A stretch of 64,000 nucleotides of DNA from Oscarella lobularis (Eukaryota > Porifera > Homoscleromorpha > Homosclerophorida > Oscarellidae): positions 186,001 to 250,000 of the forward strand of contig NC_089180.1 of NCBI RefSeq assembly GCF_947507565.1. Direction: 5' to 3'. The position numbers were made by a program, and so were the translations under genes. The first letter of the stretch is position 1; every line of letters begins with the position of its first letter. Below, piece after piece: positions 1 through 15,291 of the stretch. Under the pieces are notes generated by a model, which had not been told where the DNA came from, searched no databases, and saw only the letters and a program-made list of their open reading frames with translations.

Positions 1-3000
1 TCTGTTGAAGGTACTCAATATGTTTTCTGTTGAAGGTACTCATTATGTTTTCTGTTGAAGGTACTCAATATGTTTTCTGTTGAAGGTACTCATTATGTTT
101 TCTGTTAAACGTATTCAATATGTTTTCTGTTGAACGTACTCAATATGTTTTCTGTTTTCTGTTGTAGGTACTCAATATGTTTTCTGTTTTCTGTTGAAGG
201 TACTCATTACGTTTTCTGTTGAAGGTACTCATTATGTTTTCTGTTGAAGATACTCAATATGTTTTCTGTTTTCTGTTGTAGGTCTCAATCTGTTTTCTGT
301 TTTCTGTTGAACGTACTCAATATGTTTTCTGTTTTCTGTTGAAGGTACTGAATATGTTTTCTCTTGAAGGTACTCATTACGTTTTCTGTTGAAGGTACTC
401 AATATGTTTTCTGTTGAAGGTACTCATTATGTTTTCTGTTGAAGGTACTCATTATGTTTTCTGTTAAACGTATTAAATATGTTTTCTGTTGAACGTACTC
501 AATATGTTTTCTGTTTTCTGTTGTAGGTACTCAATATGTTTTCTGTTTTGTGTTGAAGGTACTCAATATGTTTTCTGTTGAAGGTACTAATTACGTTTTC
601 TGTTGAAGGTACTCATTATGTTTTCTGTTGAAGGTACTCAATATGTTTTCTGTTTTCTGTTGTAGGTCTCAATCTGTTTTCTGTTTTCTGTTGAACGTAC
701 TCAATATGTTTTCTGTTTTCTGTTGAAGGTACTCAATATGTTTTCTGTTGAAGGTACTCATTATGTTTTCTGTTGAAGGTACTCAATATGTTTTCTGTTG
801 AAGGTACTCATTATGTTTTCTCTTAAACGTATTCAATATGTTTTCTGTTGAACGTACTCAATATGTTTTCTGTTTTCTGTTGTAGGTACTCAATATGTTT
901 TCTGTTTTCTGTTGAAGGTACTCATTACGTTTTCTGTTGAAGGTACTCATTATGTTTTCTGTTGAAGATACTCAATATGTTTTCTGTTTTCTGTTGTAGG
1001 TCTCAATCTGTTTTCTGTTTTCTGTTGAACGTACTCAATATGTTATCTGTTTTCTGTTGAAGGTACTCAATATGTTTTCTGTTGAAGGTACTCATTACGT
1101 TTTCTGTTGAAGGTACTCAATATGTTTTCTGTTGAAGGTACTCATTATGTTTTCTGTTGAAGGTACTCATTATGTTTTCTGTTAAACGTATTCAATATGT
1201 TTTCTGTTGAACGTACTCAATATGTTTTCTGTTTTCTGTTGTAGGTACTCAATATGTTTTCTGTTTTCTGTTGAAGGTACTCATTACGTTTTCTGTTGAA
1301 GGTACTCATTATGTTTTCTGTTGAACGTACTCAATATGTTTTCTGTTTTCTGTTGTAGGTACTCAATATGTTTTCTGTTTTCTGTTGAAGGTACTCTTTA
1401 TGTTTTCTGTTGAAGGTACTCAATATGTTTTCTGTTGAAGGTACTCATTATGTTTTCTGTTAAACGTATTCAATATGTTTTCTCTTGAACGTACTCAATA
1501 TGTTTTCTGTTTTCTGTTGTAGGTACTCAATATGTTTTCTGTTTTGTGTTGAAGGTACTCAATATGTTTTCTGTTGAAGGTACTCATTACGTTTTCTGTT
1601 GAAGGTACTCAATATGTTTTCTGTTGAAGGTACTCATTATGTTTTCTGTTAAACGTATTCAATACGTTTTCTGTTGAACGTACTCAATATGTTTTCTGTT
1701 TTCTGTTGTAGGTACAGTGTACTCAATCTGTTTTCTTTTTCTGTTGTAGGTACTCAATGTTTTCTGTTTTCTGTTGTAGGTCTCAATCTGTTTTCTGTTT
1801 TCTGTTGAACGTACTCAATATGTTTTCTGTTTTCTGTTGAAGGTACTCAATATGTTTTCTGTTGAAGGTACTCATTATGTTTTCTGTTGAAGGTACTCAA
1901 TATGTTTTGTGTTGAAGGTACTCATTATGTTTTCTGTTAAACGTATTGAATATGTTTTCTGTTGAACGTACTCAATATGTTTTCTGTTTTCTGTTGTAGG
2001 TACTCAATATGTTTTCTGTTTTCTGTTGAAGGTACTCATTACGTTTTCTGTTGAAGGTACTCATTATGTTTTCTGTTGAAGATACTCAATATGTTTTCTG
2101 TTTTCTGTTGTAGGTCTCAATCTGTTTTCTGTTTTCTGTTGAACGTACTCAATATGTTTTCTGTTTTCTGTTGAAGGTACTCAATATGTTTTCTGTTGAA
2201 GGTACTCATTACGTTTTCTGATGAAGGTACTCAATATGTTTTCTGTTGAAGGTACTCATTATGTTTTCTGTTGAAGGTACTCATTATGTTTTCTGTTAAA
2301 CGTATTAAATATGTTTTCTGTTGAACGTACTCAATATGTTTTCTGTTTTCTGTTGTAGGTACTCAATATGTTTTCTGTTTTGTGTTGAAGGTACTCAATA
2401 TGTTTTCTGTTGAAGGTACTCATTACGTTTTCTGTTGAAGGTACTCATTATGTTTTCTGTTGAAGGTACTCAATATGTTTTCTGTTTTCTGTTGTAGGTC
2501 TCAATCTGTTTTCTGTTTTCTGTTGAACGTACTCAATATGTTTTCTGTTTTCTGTTGAAGGTACTCAATATGTTTTCTGTTTTCTGTTGTAGGTACTCAA
2601 TGTTTTCTGTTTTCTGTTGTAGGTCTCAATCTGTTTTCTGTTTTCTGTTGAACGTACTCAATATGTTTTCTGTTTTCTGTTGAAGGTACTCAATATGTTT
2701 TCTGTTGAAGGTACTCATTATTTTTCTGTTGAAGGTACTCAATATGTTTTCTGTTTTCTGTTGTAGGTCTCAATCTGTTTTCTGTTTTCTGTTGAACGTA
2801 CTCAATATGTTTTCTGTTCTCTGTTGAAGGTACTCAATATGTTTTCTGTTGAAGGTACTCATTATGTTTTCTGTTGAAGGTACTCAATATGTTTTCTGTT
2901 TTCTGTTGTAGGTCTCAATCTGTTTTCTGTTTTCTGTTGAACGTACTCAATATGTTTTCTGTTTTCTGTTGAAGGTACTCAATATGTTTTCTGTTGAAGG

Positions 3001-4170
3001 TACTCATTATGTTTTCTGTTGAAGGTACTCATTATGTTTTCTGTTAAACGTATTAAATATGTTTTCTGTTGAACGTACTCAATATGTTTTCTGTTTTCTG
3101 TTGTAGGTACTCAATATGTTTTCTGTTTTGTGTTGAAGGTACTCAATATGTTTTCTGTTGAAGGTACTAATTACGTTTTCTGTTGAAGGTACTCATTATG
3201 TTTTCTGTTGAAGGTACTCAATATGTTTTCTGTTTTCTGTTGTAGGTCTCAATCTGTTTTCTGTTTTCTGTTGAACGTACTCAATATGTTTTCTGTTTTC
3301 TGTTGAAGGTACTCAATATGTTTTCTGTTTTCTGTTGTAGGTACTCAATGTTTTCTGTTTTCTGTTGTAGGTCTCAATCTGTTTTCTGTTTTCTGTTGAA
3401 CGTACTCAATATGTTTTCTGTTTTCTGTTGAAGGTACTCAATATGTTTTCTGTTGAAGGTACTCATTATGTTTTCTGTTAAACGTATTCAATATGTTTTC
3501 TGTTGAACGTACTCAATATGTTTTCTGTTTTCTGTTGTAGGTGCAGTGTACTCAATCTGTTTTCTGTTTTCTGTTGAAGGTACTCAATATGTTTTCTGTT
3601 GAAGGTACTCATTACGTTTTCTGTTGAAGGTACTCAATATGTTTTCTGTCGAAGGTACTCATTATGTTTTCTGTTAAACGTATTCAATATGTTTTCTGTT
3701 TTCTGTTGTATGTACAGTGTACTCAATCTGTTTTCTTTTTCTGTTGTAGGTACTCAATGTTTTCTGTTTTCTGTTGTAGGTCTCAATCTGTTTTCTGTTT
3801 TCTGTTGAACGTACTCAATATGTTTTCTGTTTTCTGTTGAAGGTACTCAATATGTTTTCTGTTGAAGGTACTCATTATGTTTTCTGTTAAACGTATTCAA
3901 TATGTTTTCTGTTGAACGTACTCAATATGTTTTCTGTTTTCTGTTGTAGGTGCAGTGTACTCAATCTGTTTTCTTTTTCTGTTGTAGGTACTCAATGTTT
4001 TCTGTTTTCTGTTGTAGGTCTCAATCTGTTTTCTGTTTTCTGTTGAACGTACTCAATATGTTTTCTGTTTTCTGTTGAAGGTACTCAATATGTTTTCTGT
4101 TGAAGGTACTCAATATGTTTTCTGTTAAACGTATTCAATATGTTTTCTGTTGAACGTACTCAATATGTTT

Positions 4171-7100
4171 TCTTTTTCTGTTGTAGGTACTCAATGTTTT
4201 CTGTTTTCTGTTGTAGGTCTCAATCTGTTTTCTGTTTTCTGTTGAACGTACTCAATATGTTTTCTGTTTTCTGTTGAAGGTACTCAATATGTTTTCTGTT
4301 GAAGGTACTCATTACGTTTTCTGTTGAAGGTACTCAATATGTTTTCTGTTGAAGGTACTCATTATGTTTTCTGTTAAACGTATTCAATATGTTTTCTGTT
4401 GAAGGTACTCATTATGTTTTCTGTTGAAGGTACTCAATATGTTTTCTGTTGAAGGTACTCAATATGTTTTCTGTTGAACGTACTCAATATGTTTTCTGTT
4501 TTCTGTTGTAGGTACTCAATATGTTTTCTGTTTTCTGTTGAAGGTACTCAATATGTTTTCTGTTTTCTGTTGTAGGTACTCAATATGTTTTTTTTTTCTG
4601 TTGAAGGTACTCATTACGTTTTCTGTTGAAGGTACTCATTATGTTTTCTGTTGAAGGTACTCAATATGTTTTCTGTTTTCTGTTGTAGGTACTCAATATG
4701 TTTTCTGTTTTCTGTTAAAGGTACTCAATATGTTTTCTGTTGAAGGTACTCATTATGTTTTCTGTTAAACGTATTCAATATGTTTTCTGTTGAAGGTACT
4801 CATTATGTTTTCTGTTGTAGGTACTCAATGTTTTCTGTTTTCTGTTGTAGGTCTCAATCTGTTTTCTGTTTTCTGTTGAACGTACTCAATATGTTTTCTG
4901 TTTTCTGTTGAAGGTACTCAATATGTTTTCTTTTGAAGGTACTCATTACGTTTTCTGTTGAAGGTACTCAATATGTTTTCTGTTGAAGGTACTCATTATG
5001 TTTTCTGTTGAAGGTACTCATTATGTTTTCTGTTAAACGTATTCAATATGTTTTCTGTTGAACGTACTCAATATGTTTTCTGTTTTCTGTTGTAGGTACT
5101 CAATATGTTTTCTGTTTTCTGTTGAAGGTACTCAATATGTTTTCTGTTGAAGGTACTCATTACGTTTTCTGTTGAAGGTACTCAATATGTTTTCTGTCGA
5201 AGGTACTCATTATGTTTTCTGTTAAACGTATTCAATATGTTTTCTGTTGAACGTACTCAATATGTTTTCTGTTTTCTGTTGTATGTACAGTGTACTCAAT
5301 CTGTTTTCTTTTTCTGTTGTAGGTACTCAATGTTTTCTGTTTTCTGTTGTAGGTCTCAATCTGTTTTCTGTTTTCTGTTGAACGTACTCAATATGTTTTC
5401 TGTTTTCTGTTGAAGGTACTCAATATGTTTTCTGTTGAAGGTACTCATTATGTTTTCTGTTAAACGTATTCAATATGTTTTCTGTTGAACGTACTCAATA
5501 TGTTTTCTGTTTTCTGTTGTAGGTGCAGTGTACTCAATCTGTTTTCTTTTTCTGTTGTAGGTACTCAATGTTTTCTGTTTTCTGTTGTAGGTCTCAATCT
5601 GTTTTCTGTTTTCTGTTGAACGTACTCAATATGTTTTCTGTTTTCTGTTGAAGGTACTCAATATGTTTTCTGTTGAAGGTACTCATTATGTTTTCTGTTG
5701 AAGGTACTCAATATGTTTTCTGTTTTCTGTTGTAGGTCTCAATATGTTTTCTGTTTTCTGTTGAACGTACTCAATATGTTTTCTGTTTTCTGTTGAAGGT
5801 ACTCAATATCTTTTCTGTTGAAGGTACTCAATATGTTTTCTGTTTTCTTTTGTAGGTACTCAATGTTTTCTGTTTTCTGTTGTAGGGCTCAATATGTTTT
5901 CTGTTTTCTGTTGAAGGTACTCAATATGTTTTCTGTTGAAGGTACTCATTATGTTTTCTGTTGAAGGTACTCAATATGTTTTCTGTTTTCTGTTGTAGGT
6001 CTCAATCTGTTTTCTGTTTTCTGTTGAAGGTACTCAATATGTTTTCTGTTTTCTGTTGAAGGTACTCAATATGTTTCCTGTTGAAGGTACTCATTATGTT
6101 TTCTGTTGAAGGTACTCAATATGTTTTCTGTTGAAGGTACTCATTATGTTTTCTGTTAAACGTATTCAATATGTTTTCTGTTGAACGCACTCAATATGTT
6201 TTCTGTTTTCTGTTGAAGGTACTCAATATGTTTTCTGTTGAAGGTACTCAATATGTTTTCTGTTAAACGTATTCAATATGTTTTCTGTTGAACGTACTCA
6301 ATATGTTTTCTTTTTCTGTTGTAGGTACTCAATGTTTTCTGTTTTCTGTTGTAGGTCTCAATCTGTTTTCTGTTTTCTGTTGAACGTACTCAATATGTTT
6401 TCTGTTTTCTGTTGAAGGTACTCAATATGTTTTCTGTTGAAGGTACTCATTACGTTTTCTGTTGAAGGTACTCAATATGTTTTCTGTTGAAGGTACTCAT
6501 TATGTTTTCTGTTAAACGTATTCAATATGTTTTCTGTTGAAGGTACTCATTATGTTTTCTGTTGAAGGTACTCAATATGTTTTCTGTTGAAGGTACTCAA
6601 TATGTTTTCTGTTGAACGTACTCAATATGTTTTCTGTTTTCTGTTGTAGGTACTCAATATGTTTTCTGTTTTCTGTTGAAGGTACTCAATATGTTTTCTG
6701 TTTTCTGTTGTAGGTACTCAATATGTTTTTTTTTTCTGTTGAAGGTACTCATTACGTTTTCTGTTGAAGGTACTCATTATGTTTTCTGTTGAAGGTACTC
6801 AATATGTTTTCTGTTTTCTGTTGTAGGTACTCAATATGTTTTCTGTTTTCTGTTAAAGGTACTCAATATGTTTTCTGTTGAAGGTACTCATTATGTTTTC
6901 TGTTAAACGTATTCAATATGTTTTCTGTTGAAGGTACTCATTATGTTTTCTGTTGTAGGTACTCAATGTTTTCTGTTTTCTGTTGTAGGTCTCAATCTGT
7001 TTTCTGTTTTCTGTTGAACGTACTCAATATGTTTTCTGTTTTCTGTTGAAGGTACTCAATATGTTTTCTTTTGAAGGTACTCATTACGTTTTCTGTTGAA

Positions 7101-10100
7101 GGTACTCAATATGTTTTCTGTTGAAGGTACTCATTATGTTTTCTGTTGAAGGTACTCATTATGTTTTCTGTTAAACGTATTCAATATGTTTTCTGTTGAA
7201 CGTACTCAATATGTTTTCTGTTTTCTGTTGTAGGTACTCAATATGTTTTCTGTTTTCTGTTGAAGGTACTCAATATGTTTTCTGTTGAAGGTACTCATTA
7301 CGTTTTCTGTTGAAGGTACTCAATATGTTTTCTGTCGAAGGTACTCATTATGTTTTCTGTTAAACGTATTCAATATGTTTTCTGTTGAACGTACTCAATA
7401 TGTTTTCTGTTTTCTGTTGTATGTACAGTGTACTCAATCTGTTTTCTTTTTCTGTTGTAGGTACTCAATGTTTTCTGTTTTCTGTTGTAGGTCTCAATCT
7501 GTTTTCTGTTTTCTGTTGAACGTACTCAATATGTTTTCTGTTTTCTGTTGAAGGTACTCAATATGTTTTCTGTTGAAGGTACTCATTATGTTTTCTGTTA
7601 AACGTATTCAATATGTTTTCTGTTGAACGTACTCAATATGTTTTCTGTTTTCTGTTGTAGGTGCAGTGTACTCAATCTGTTTTCTTTTTCTGTTGTAGGT
7701 ACTCAATGTTTTCTGTTTTCTGTTGTAGGTCTCAATCTGTTTTCTGTTTTCTGTTGAACGTACTCAATATGTTTTCTGTTTTCTGTTGAAGGTACTCAAT
7801 ATGTTTTCTGTTGAAGGTACTCATAATGTTTTCTGTTGAAGGTACTCAATATGTTTTCTGTTTTCTGTTGTAGGTCTCAATATGTTTTCTGTTTTCTGTT
7901 GAACGTACTCAATATGTTTTCTGTTTTCTGTTGAAGGTACTCAATATCTTTTCTGTTGAAGGTACTCAATATGTTTTCTGTTTTCTTTTGTAGGTACTCA
8001 ATGTTTTCTGTTTTCTGTTGTAGGGCTCAATATGTTTTCTGTTTTCTGTTGAAGGTACTCAATATGTTTTCTGTTGAAGGTACTCATTATGTTTTCTGTT
8101 GAAGGTACTCAATATGTTTTCTGTTTTCTGTTGTAGGTCTCAATCTGTTTTCTGTTTTCTGTTGAAGGTACTCAATATGTTTTCTGTTTTCTGTTGAAGG
8201 TACTCAATATGTTTCCTGTTGAAGGTACTCATTATGTTTTCTGTTGAAGGTACTCAATATGTTTTCTGTTGAAGGTACTCATTATGTTTTCTGTTAAACG
8301 TATTCAATATGTTTTCTGTTGAACGCACTCAATATGTTTTCTGTTTTCTGTTGAAGGTACTCAATATGTTTTCGGTTGAAGGTACTCATTATGTTTTCTG
8401 TTGAAGGTACTCAATATGTTTTCTGTTGAAGGTACTCATTATGTTTTCTGTTAAACGTATTCAATATGTTTTCTGTTGAACGCACTCAATATGTTTTCTG
8501 TTTTCTGTTGTAGGTACTCAATATGTTTTCTGTTTTCTGTTGAAGGTACTCATTATGTTTTCTGTTGACTGTTGAAGGTACTCAATATGTTTTCTGTTGA
8601 AGGTACTCATTATGTTTTCTGTTGAAGGTACTCAATTTTTTTTCTGTTGAAGGTACTCATTATGTTTTCTGTTAAACGTATTCAATATGTTTTCTGTTGA
8701 ACGTACTCAATATGTTTTCTGTTTTCTGTTGTAGGTACTCAATCTGTTTTCTGTTTTCTGTTGAACGTACTCAATATGTTTTCTGTTGAAGGTACTCAAT
8801 ATGTTTTCTGTTGAAGGTACTCATTACGTTTTCTGTTGAAGGTACTCAATATGTTTTCTGTTGAAGGTACTCATTATGTTTTCTGTTAAACGTATTCAAT
8901 ATGTTTTCTGTTGAAGGTACTCATTATGTTTTCTGTTGAAGGTACTCAATATGTTTTCTGTTGAAGGTACTCAATATGTTTTCTGTTGAACGTACTCAAT
9001 ATGTTTTCTGTTTTCTGTTGTAGGTACTCAATATGTTTTCTGTTTTCTGTTGAAGGTACTCAATATGTTTTCTGTTTTCTGTTGTAGGTACTCAATATGT
9101 TTTTTTTTTCTGTTGAAGGTACTCATTACGTTTTCTGTTGAAGGTACTCATTATGTTTTCTGTTGAAGGTACTCAATATGTTTTCTGTTTTCTGTTGTAG
9201 GTACTCAATATGTTTTCTGTTTTCTGTTAAAGGTACTCAATATGTTTTCTGTTGAAGGTACTCATTATGTTTTCTGTTAAACGTATTCAATATGTTTTCT
9301 GTTGAAGGTACTCATTATGTTTTCTGTTGTAGGTACTCAATGTTTTCTGTTTTCTGTTGTAGGTCTCAATCTGTTTTCTGTTTTCTGTTGAACGTACTCA
9401 ATATGTTTTCTGTTTTCTGTTGAACGTACTCAATATGTTTTCTTTTGAAGGTACTCATTACGTTTTCTGTTGAAGGTACTCAATATGTTTTCTGTTGAAG
9501 GTACTCATTATGTTTTCTGTTGAAGGTACTCATTATGTTTTCTGTTAAACGTATTCAATATGTTTTCTGTTGAACGTACTCAATATGTTTTCTGTTTTCT
9601 GTTGTAGGTACTCAATATGTTTTCTGTTTTCTGTTGAAGGTACTCAATATGTTTTCTGTTGAAGGTACTCATTACGTTTTCTGTTGAAGGTACTCAATAT
9701 GTTTTCTGTCGAAGGTACTCATTATGTTTTCTGTTAAACGTATTCAATATGTTTTCTGTTGAACGTACTCAATATGTTTTCTGTTTTCTGTTGTATGTAC
9801 AGTGTACTCAATCTGTTTTCTTTTTCTGTTGTAGGTACTCAATGTTTTCTGTTTTCTGTTGTAGGTCTCAATCTGTTTTCTGTTTTCTGTTGAACGTACT
9901 CAATATGTTTTCTGTTTTCTGTTGAAGGTACTCAATATGTTTTCTGTTGAAGGTACTCATTATGTTTTCTGTTAAACGTATTCAATATGTTTTCTGTTGA
10001 ACGTACTCAATATGTTTTCTGTTTTCTGTTGTAGGTGCAGTGTACTCAATCTGTTTTCTTTTTCTGTTGTAGGTACTCAATGTTTTCTGTTTTCTGTTGT

Positions 10101-12714
10101 AGGTCTCAATCTGTTTTCTGTTTTCTGTTGAACGTACTCAATATGTTTTCTGTTTTCTGTTGTAGGTACTCAATCTGTTTTCTGTTTTCTGTTGAACGTA
10201 CTCAATATGTTTTCTGTTGAAGGTACTCAATATGTTTTCTGTTGAAGGTACTCATTACGTTTTCTGTTGAAGGTACTCAATATGTTTTCTGTTGAAGGTA
10301 CTCATTATGTTTTCTGTTAAACGTATTCAATATGTTTTCTGTTGAAGGTACTCATTATGTTTTCTGTTGAAGGTACTCAATATGTTTTCTGTTGAAGGTA
10401 CTCAATATGTTTTCTGTTGAACGTACTCAATATGTTTTCTGTTTTCTGTTGTAGGTACTCAATATGTTTTCTGTTTTCTGTTGAAGGTACTCAATATGTT
10501 TTCTGTTTTCTGTTGTAGGTACTCAATATGTTTTTTTTTTCTGTTGAAGGTACTCATTACGTTTTCTGTTGAAGGTACTCATTATGTTTTCTGTTGAAGG
10601 TACTCAATATGTTTTCTGTTTTCTGTTGTAGGTACTCAATATGTTTTCTGTTTTCTGTTAAAGGTACTCAATATGTTTTCTGTTGAAGGTACTCATTATG
10701 TTTTCTGTTAAACGTATTCAATATGTTTTCTGTTGAAGGTACTCATTATGTTTTCTGTTGTAGGTACTCAATGTTTTCTGTTTTCTGTTGTAGGTCTCAA
10801 TCTGTTTTCTGTTTTCTGTTGAACGTACTCAATATGTTTTCTGTTTTCTGTTGAACGTACTCAATATGTTTTCTTTTGAAGGTACTCATTACGTTTTCTG
10901 TTGAAGGTACTCAATATGTTTTCTGTTGAAGGTACTCATTATGTTTTCTGTTGAAGGTACTCATTATGTTTTCTGTTAAACGTATTCAATATGTTTTCTG
11001 TTGAACGTACTCAATATGTTTTCTGTTTTCTGTTGTAGGTACTCAATATGTTTTCTGTTTTCTGTTGAAGGTACTCAATATGTTTTCTGTTGAAGGTACT
11101 CATTACGTTTTCTGTTGAAGGTACTCAATATGTTTTCTGTCGAAGGTACTCATTATGTTTTCTGTTAAACGTATTCAATATGTTTTCTGTTGAACGTACT
11201 CAATATGTTTTCTGTTTTCTGTTGTATGTACAGTGTACTCAATCTGTTTTCTTTTTCTGTTGTAGGTACTCAATGTTTTCTGTTTTCTGTTGTAGGTCTC
11301 AATCTGTTTTCTGTTTTCTGTTGAACGTACTCAATATGTTTTCTGTTTTCTGTTGAAGGTACTCAATATGTTTTCTGTTGAAGGTACTCATTATGTTTTC
11401 TGTTAAACGTATTCAATATGTTTTCTGTTGAACGTACTCAATATGTTTTCTGTTTTCTGTTGTAGGTGCAGTGTACTCAATCTGTTTTCTTTTTCTGTTG
11501 TAGGTACTCAATGTTTTCTGTTTTCTGTTGTAGGTCTCAATCTGTTTTCTGTTTTCTGTTGAACGTACTCAATATGTTTTCTGTTTTCTGTTGAAGGTAC
11601 TCAATATGTTTTCTGTTGAAGGTACTCATTATGTTTTCTGTTGAAGGTACTCAATATGTTTTCTGTTTTCTGTTGTAGGTCTCAATATGTTTTCTGTTTT
11701 CTGTTGAACGTACTCAATATGTTTTCTGTTTTCTGTTGAAGGTACTCAATATCTTTTCTGTTGAAGGTACTCAATATGTTTTCTGTTTTCTTTTGTAGGT
11801 ACTCAATGTTTTCTGTTTTCTGTTGTAGGGCTCAATATGTTTTCTGTTTTCTGTTGAAGGTACTCAATATGTTTTCTGTTCAAGGTACTCATTATGTTTT
11901 CTGTTGAAGGTACTCAATATGTTTTCTGTTTTCTGTTGTAGGTCTCAATCTGTTTTCTGTTTTCTGTTGAAGGTACTCAATATGTTTTCTGTTTTCTGTT
12001 GAAGGTACTCAATATGTTTCCTGTTGAAGGTACTCATTATGTTTTCTGTTGAAGGTACTCAATATGTTTTCTGTTGAAGGTACTCATTATGTTTTCTGTT
12101 AAACGTATTCAATATGTTTTCTGTTGAACGCACTCAATATGTTTTCTGTTTTCTGTTGAAGGTACTCAATATGTTTTCGGTTGAAGGTACTCATTATGTT
12201 TTCTGTTGAAGGTACTCAATATGTTTTCTGTTGAAGGTACTCATTATGTTTTCTGTTAAACGTATTCAATATGTTTTCTGTTGAACGCACTCAATATGTT
12301 TTCTGTTTTCTGTTGTAGGTACTCAATATGTTTTCTGTTTTCTGTTGAAGGTACTCATTATGTTTTCTGTTGACTGTTGAAGGTACTCAATATGTTTTCT
12401 GTTGAAGGTACTCATTATGTTTTCTGTTGAAGGTACTCAATTTTTTTTCTGTTGAAGGTACTCATTATGTTTTCTGTTAAACGTATTCAATATGTTTTCT
12501 GTTGAACGTACTCAATATGTTTTCTGTTTTCTGTTGTAGGTACTCAATCTGTTTTCTGTTTTCTGTTGAACGTACTCAATATGTTTTCTGTTTAAGGTAC
12601 TCATTATGTTTTCTGTTGAAGGTACTCAATATGTTTTCTGTTTTCTGTTGTAGGTCTCAATCTGTTTTCTGTTTTCTGTTGAACGTACTCAATACGTTTT
12701 CTGTTTTCTGTTGA
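4171..12714 (+). repeat. Higher-order repeat blocks inside the satellite
   Basis: Long identical-looking strings of variant units recur. The rare marker tctgtcgaagg occurs near 3648, 5197, 7335, 9709, 11139 and 15221. A second rare marker, a run of about ten T after caatatg, occurs near 4589, 6727, 9101, 10532 and 14630. Successive spacings for the central copies are about 2138, 2374 and 1431 bp by both markers. The order of variants between markers is also preserved, so blocks of 1.4-2.4 kb were copied as units after the 25-bp variants had arisen. Confidence 0.85.
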
Positions 12715-15291
12715 AGGTACTCAATATGTTTTCTGTTGAAGGTACTCAATATGTTTTCTGTTTTCTGTTGTAGGTACTCAATGTTTTCTGTTTTCTGTTG
12801 TAGGTCTCAATCTGTTTTCTGTTTTCTGTTGAACGTACTCAATATGTTTTCTGTTTTCTGTTGAAGGTACTCAATATGTTTTCGGTTGAAGGTACTCAAT
12901 ATGTTTTCTGTTTTCTGTTGTAGGTACTCAATGTTTTCTGTTTTCTGTTGTAGGTCTCAATCTGTTTTCTGTTTTCTGTTGAACGTACTCAATATGTTTT
13001 CTGTTTTCTGTTGAAGGTACTCAATATGTTTTCTGTTGAAGGTACTCATTATGTTTTCTGTTGAAGGTACTCAATATGTTTTCTGTTTTCTGTTGTAGGT
13101 CTCAATCTGTTTTCTGTTTTCTGTTGAACGTACTCAATATGTTTTCTGTTTTCTGTTGAAGGTACTCAATATGTTTTCTGTTGAAGGTACTCAATATGTT
13201 TTCTGTTTTCTGTTGTAGGTACTCAATGTTTTCTGTTTTCTGTTGTAGGTCTCAATCTGTTTTCTGTTTTCTGTTGAACGTACTCAATATGTTTTCTGTT
13301 TTCTGTTGAAGGTACTCAATATGTTTTCTGTTGAATGTACTCATTATGTTTTCTGTTGAAGGTACTCAATATGTTTTCTGTTGAAGGTACTCATTATGTT
13401 TTCTGTTAAACGTATTCAATATGTTTTCTGTTGAACGTACTCAATATGTTTTCTGTTTTCTGTTGTAGGTACTCAATCTGTTTTCTGTTTTCTGTTGAAC
13501 GTACTCAATATGTTTTCTGTTTTCTGTTGAAGGTACTCAATATGTTTTCTGTTGAAGGTACTCATTATGTTTTCTGTTGAAGGTACTCAATATGTTTTCT
13601 GTTTTCTGTTGTAGGTCTCAATCTGTTTTCTGTTTTCTGTTGAACGTACTCAATATGTTTTCTGTTTTCTGTTGAAGGTACTCAATATGTTTTCTGTTGA
13701 AGGTACTCAATATGTTTTCTGTTTTCTGTTGTAGGTACTCAATGTTTTCTGTTTTCTGTTGTAGGTCTCAATCTGTTTTCTGTTTTCTGTTGAACGTACT
13801 CAATATGTTTTCTGTTTTCTGTTGAAGGTACTCAATATGTTTTCTGTTGAAGGTACTCATTACCTTTTCTGTTGAAGGTACTCAATATGTTTTCTGTTGA
13901 AGGTACTCATTATGTTTTCTGTTGAAGGTACTCATTATGTTTTCTGTTAAACGTATTCAATATGTTTTCTGTTGAACGTACTCAATATGTTTTCTGTTTT
14001 CTGTTGTAGGTACTCAATATGTTTTCTGTTGAAGGTACTCATTACGTTTTCTGTTGAAGGTACTCAATATGTTTTCTGTTGAAGGTACTCATTTAGTTTT
14101 CTGTTAAACGTATTCAATATGTTTTCTGTTGAACGTACTCAATATGTTTTCTGTTTTCTGTTGTAGGTACAGTGTACTCAATATGTTTTCTTTTTCTGTT
14201 GTAGGTACTCAATGTTTTCTGTTTTCTGTTGTATGTCTCAATCTGTTTTCTGTTTTCTGTTGAACGTACTCAATATGTTTTCTGTTTTCTGTTGAAGGTA
14301 CTCAATATGTTTTCTGTTGAAGGTACTCATTACGTTTTCTGTTGAAGGTACTCAATATGTTTTCTGTTGAAGGTACTCATTATGTTTTCTGTTAAACGTA
14401 TTCAATATGTTTTCTGTTGAAGGTACTCATTATGTTTTCTGTTGAAGGTACTCAATATGTTTTCCGTTGAAGGTACTCATTATGTTTTCTGTTAACGTAT
14501 TCAATATGTTTTCTGTTGAACGTACTCAATATGTTTTCTGTTTTCTGTTGTAGGTACTCAATATGTTTTCTGTTTTCTGTTGAAGGTACTCAATATGTTT
14601 TAAGTTTTCTGTTGTAGGTACTCAATATGTTTTTTTTTTCTGTTGAAGGTACTCATTACGTTTTCTGTTGAAGGTACTCATTATGTTTTCTGTTGAAGGT
14701 ACTCAATATGTTTTCTGTTTTCTGTTGTAGGTCTCAATCTGTTTTCTGTTTTCTGTTGAACGTACTCAATATGTTTTCTGTTTTCTGTTGAAGGTACTCA
14801 ATATGTTTTCTGTTGAAGGTACTCATTATGTTTTCTGTTGAAGGTACTCAATATGTTTTCTGTTTTCTGTTGTAGGTCTCAATCTGTTTTCTGTTTTCTG
14901 TTGAACGTACTCAATATGTTTTCTGTTTTCTGTTGAAGGTACTCAATATGTTTTCTGTTGAAGGTACTCATTACGTTTTCTGTTGAAGGTACTCAATATG
15001 TTTTCTGTTGAAGGTACTCATTATGTTTTCTGTTGAAGGTACTCATTATGTTTTCTGTTAAACGTATTCAATATGTTTTCTGTTGAACGTACTCAATATG
15101 TTTTCTGTTTTCTGTTGTAGGTACTCAATATGTTTTCTGTTTTCTGTTGAAGGTACTCAATATGTTTTCTGTTGAAGGTACTCATTACGTTTTCTGTTGA
15201 AGGTACTCAATATGTTTTCTGTCGAAGGTACTCATTATGTTTTCAATTAAACGTATTCAATATGTTTTCTGTTGAACGTACTCAATATGTT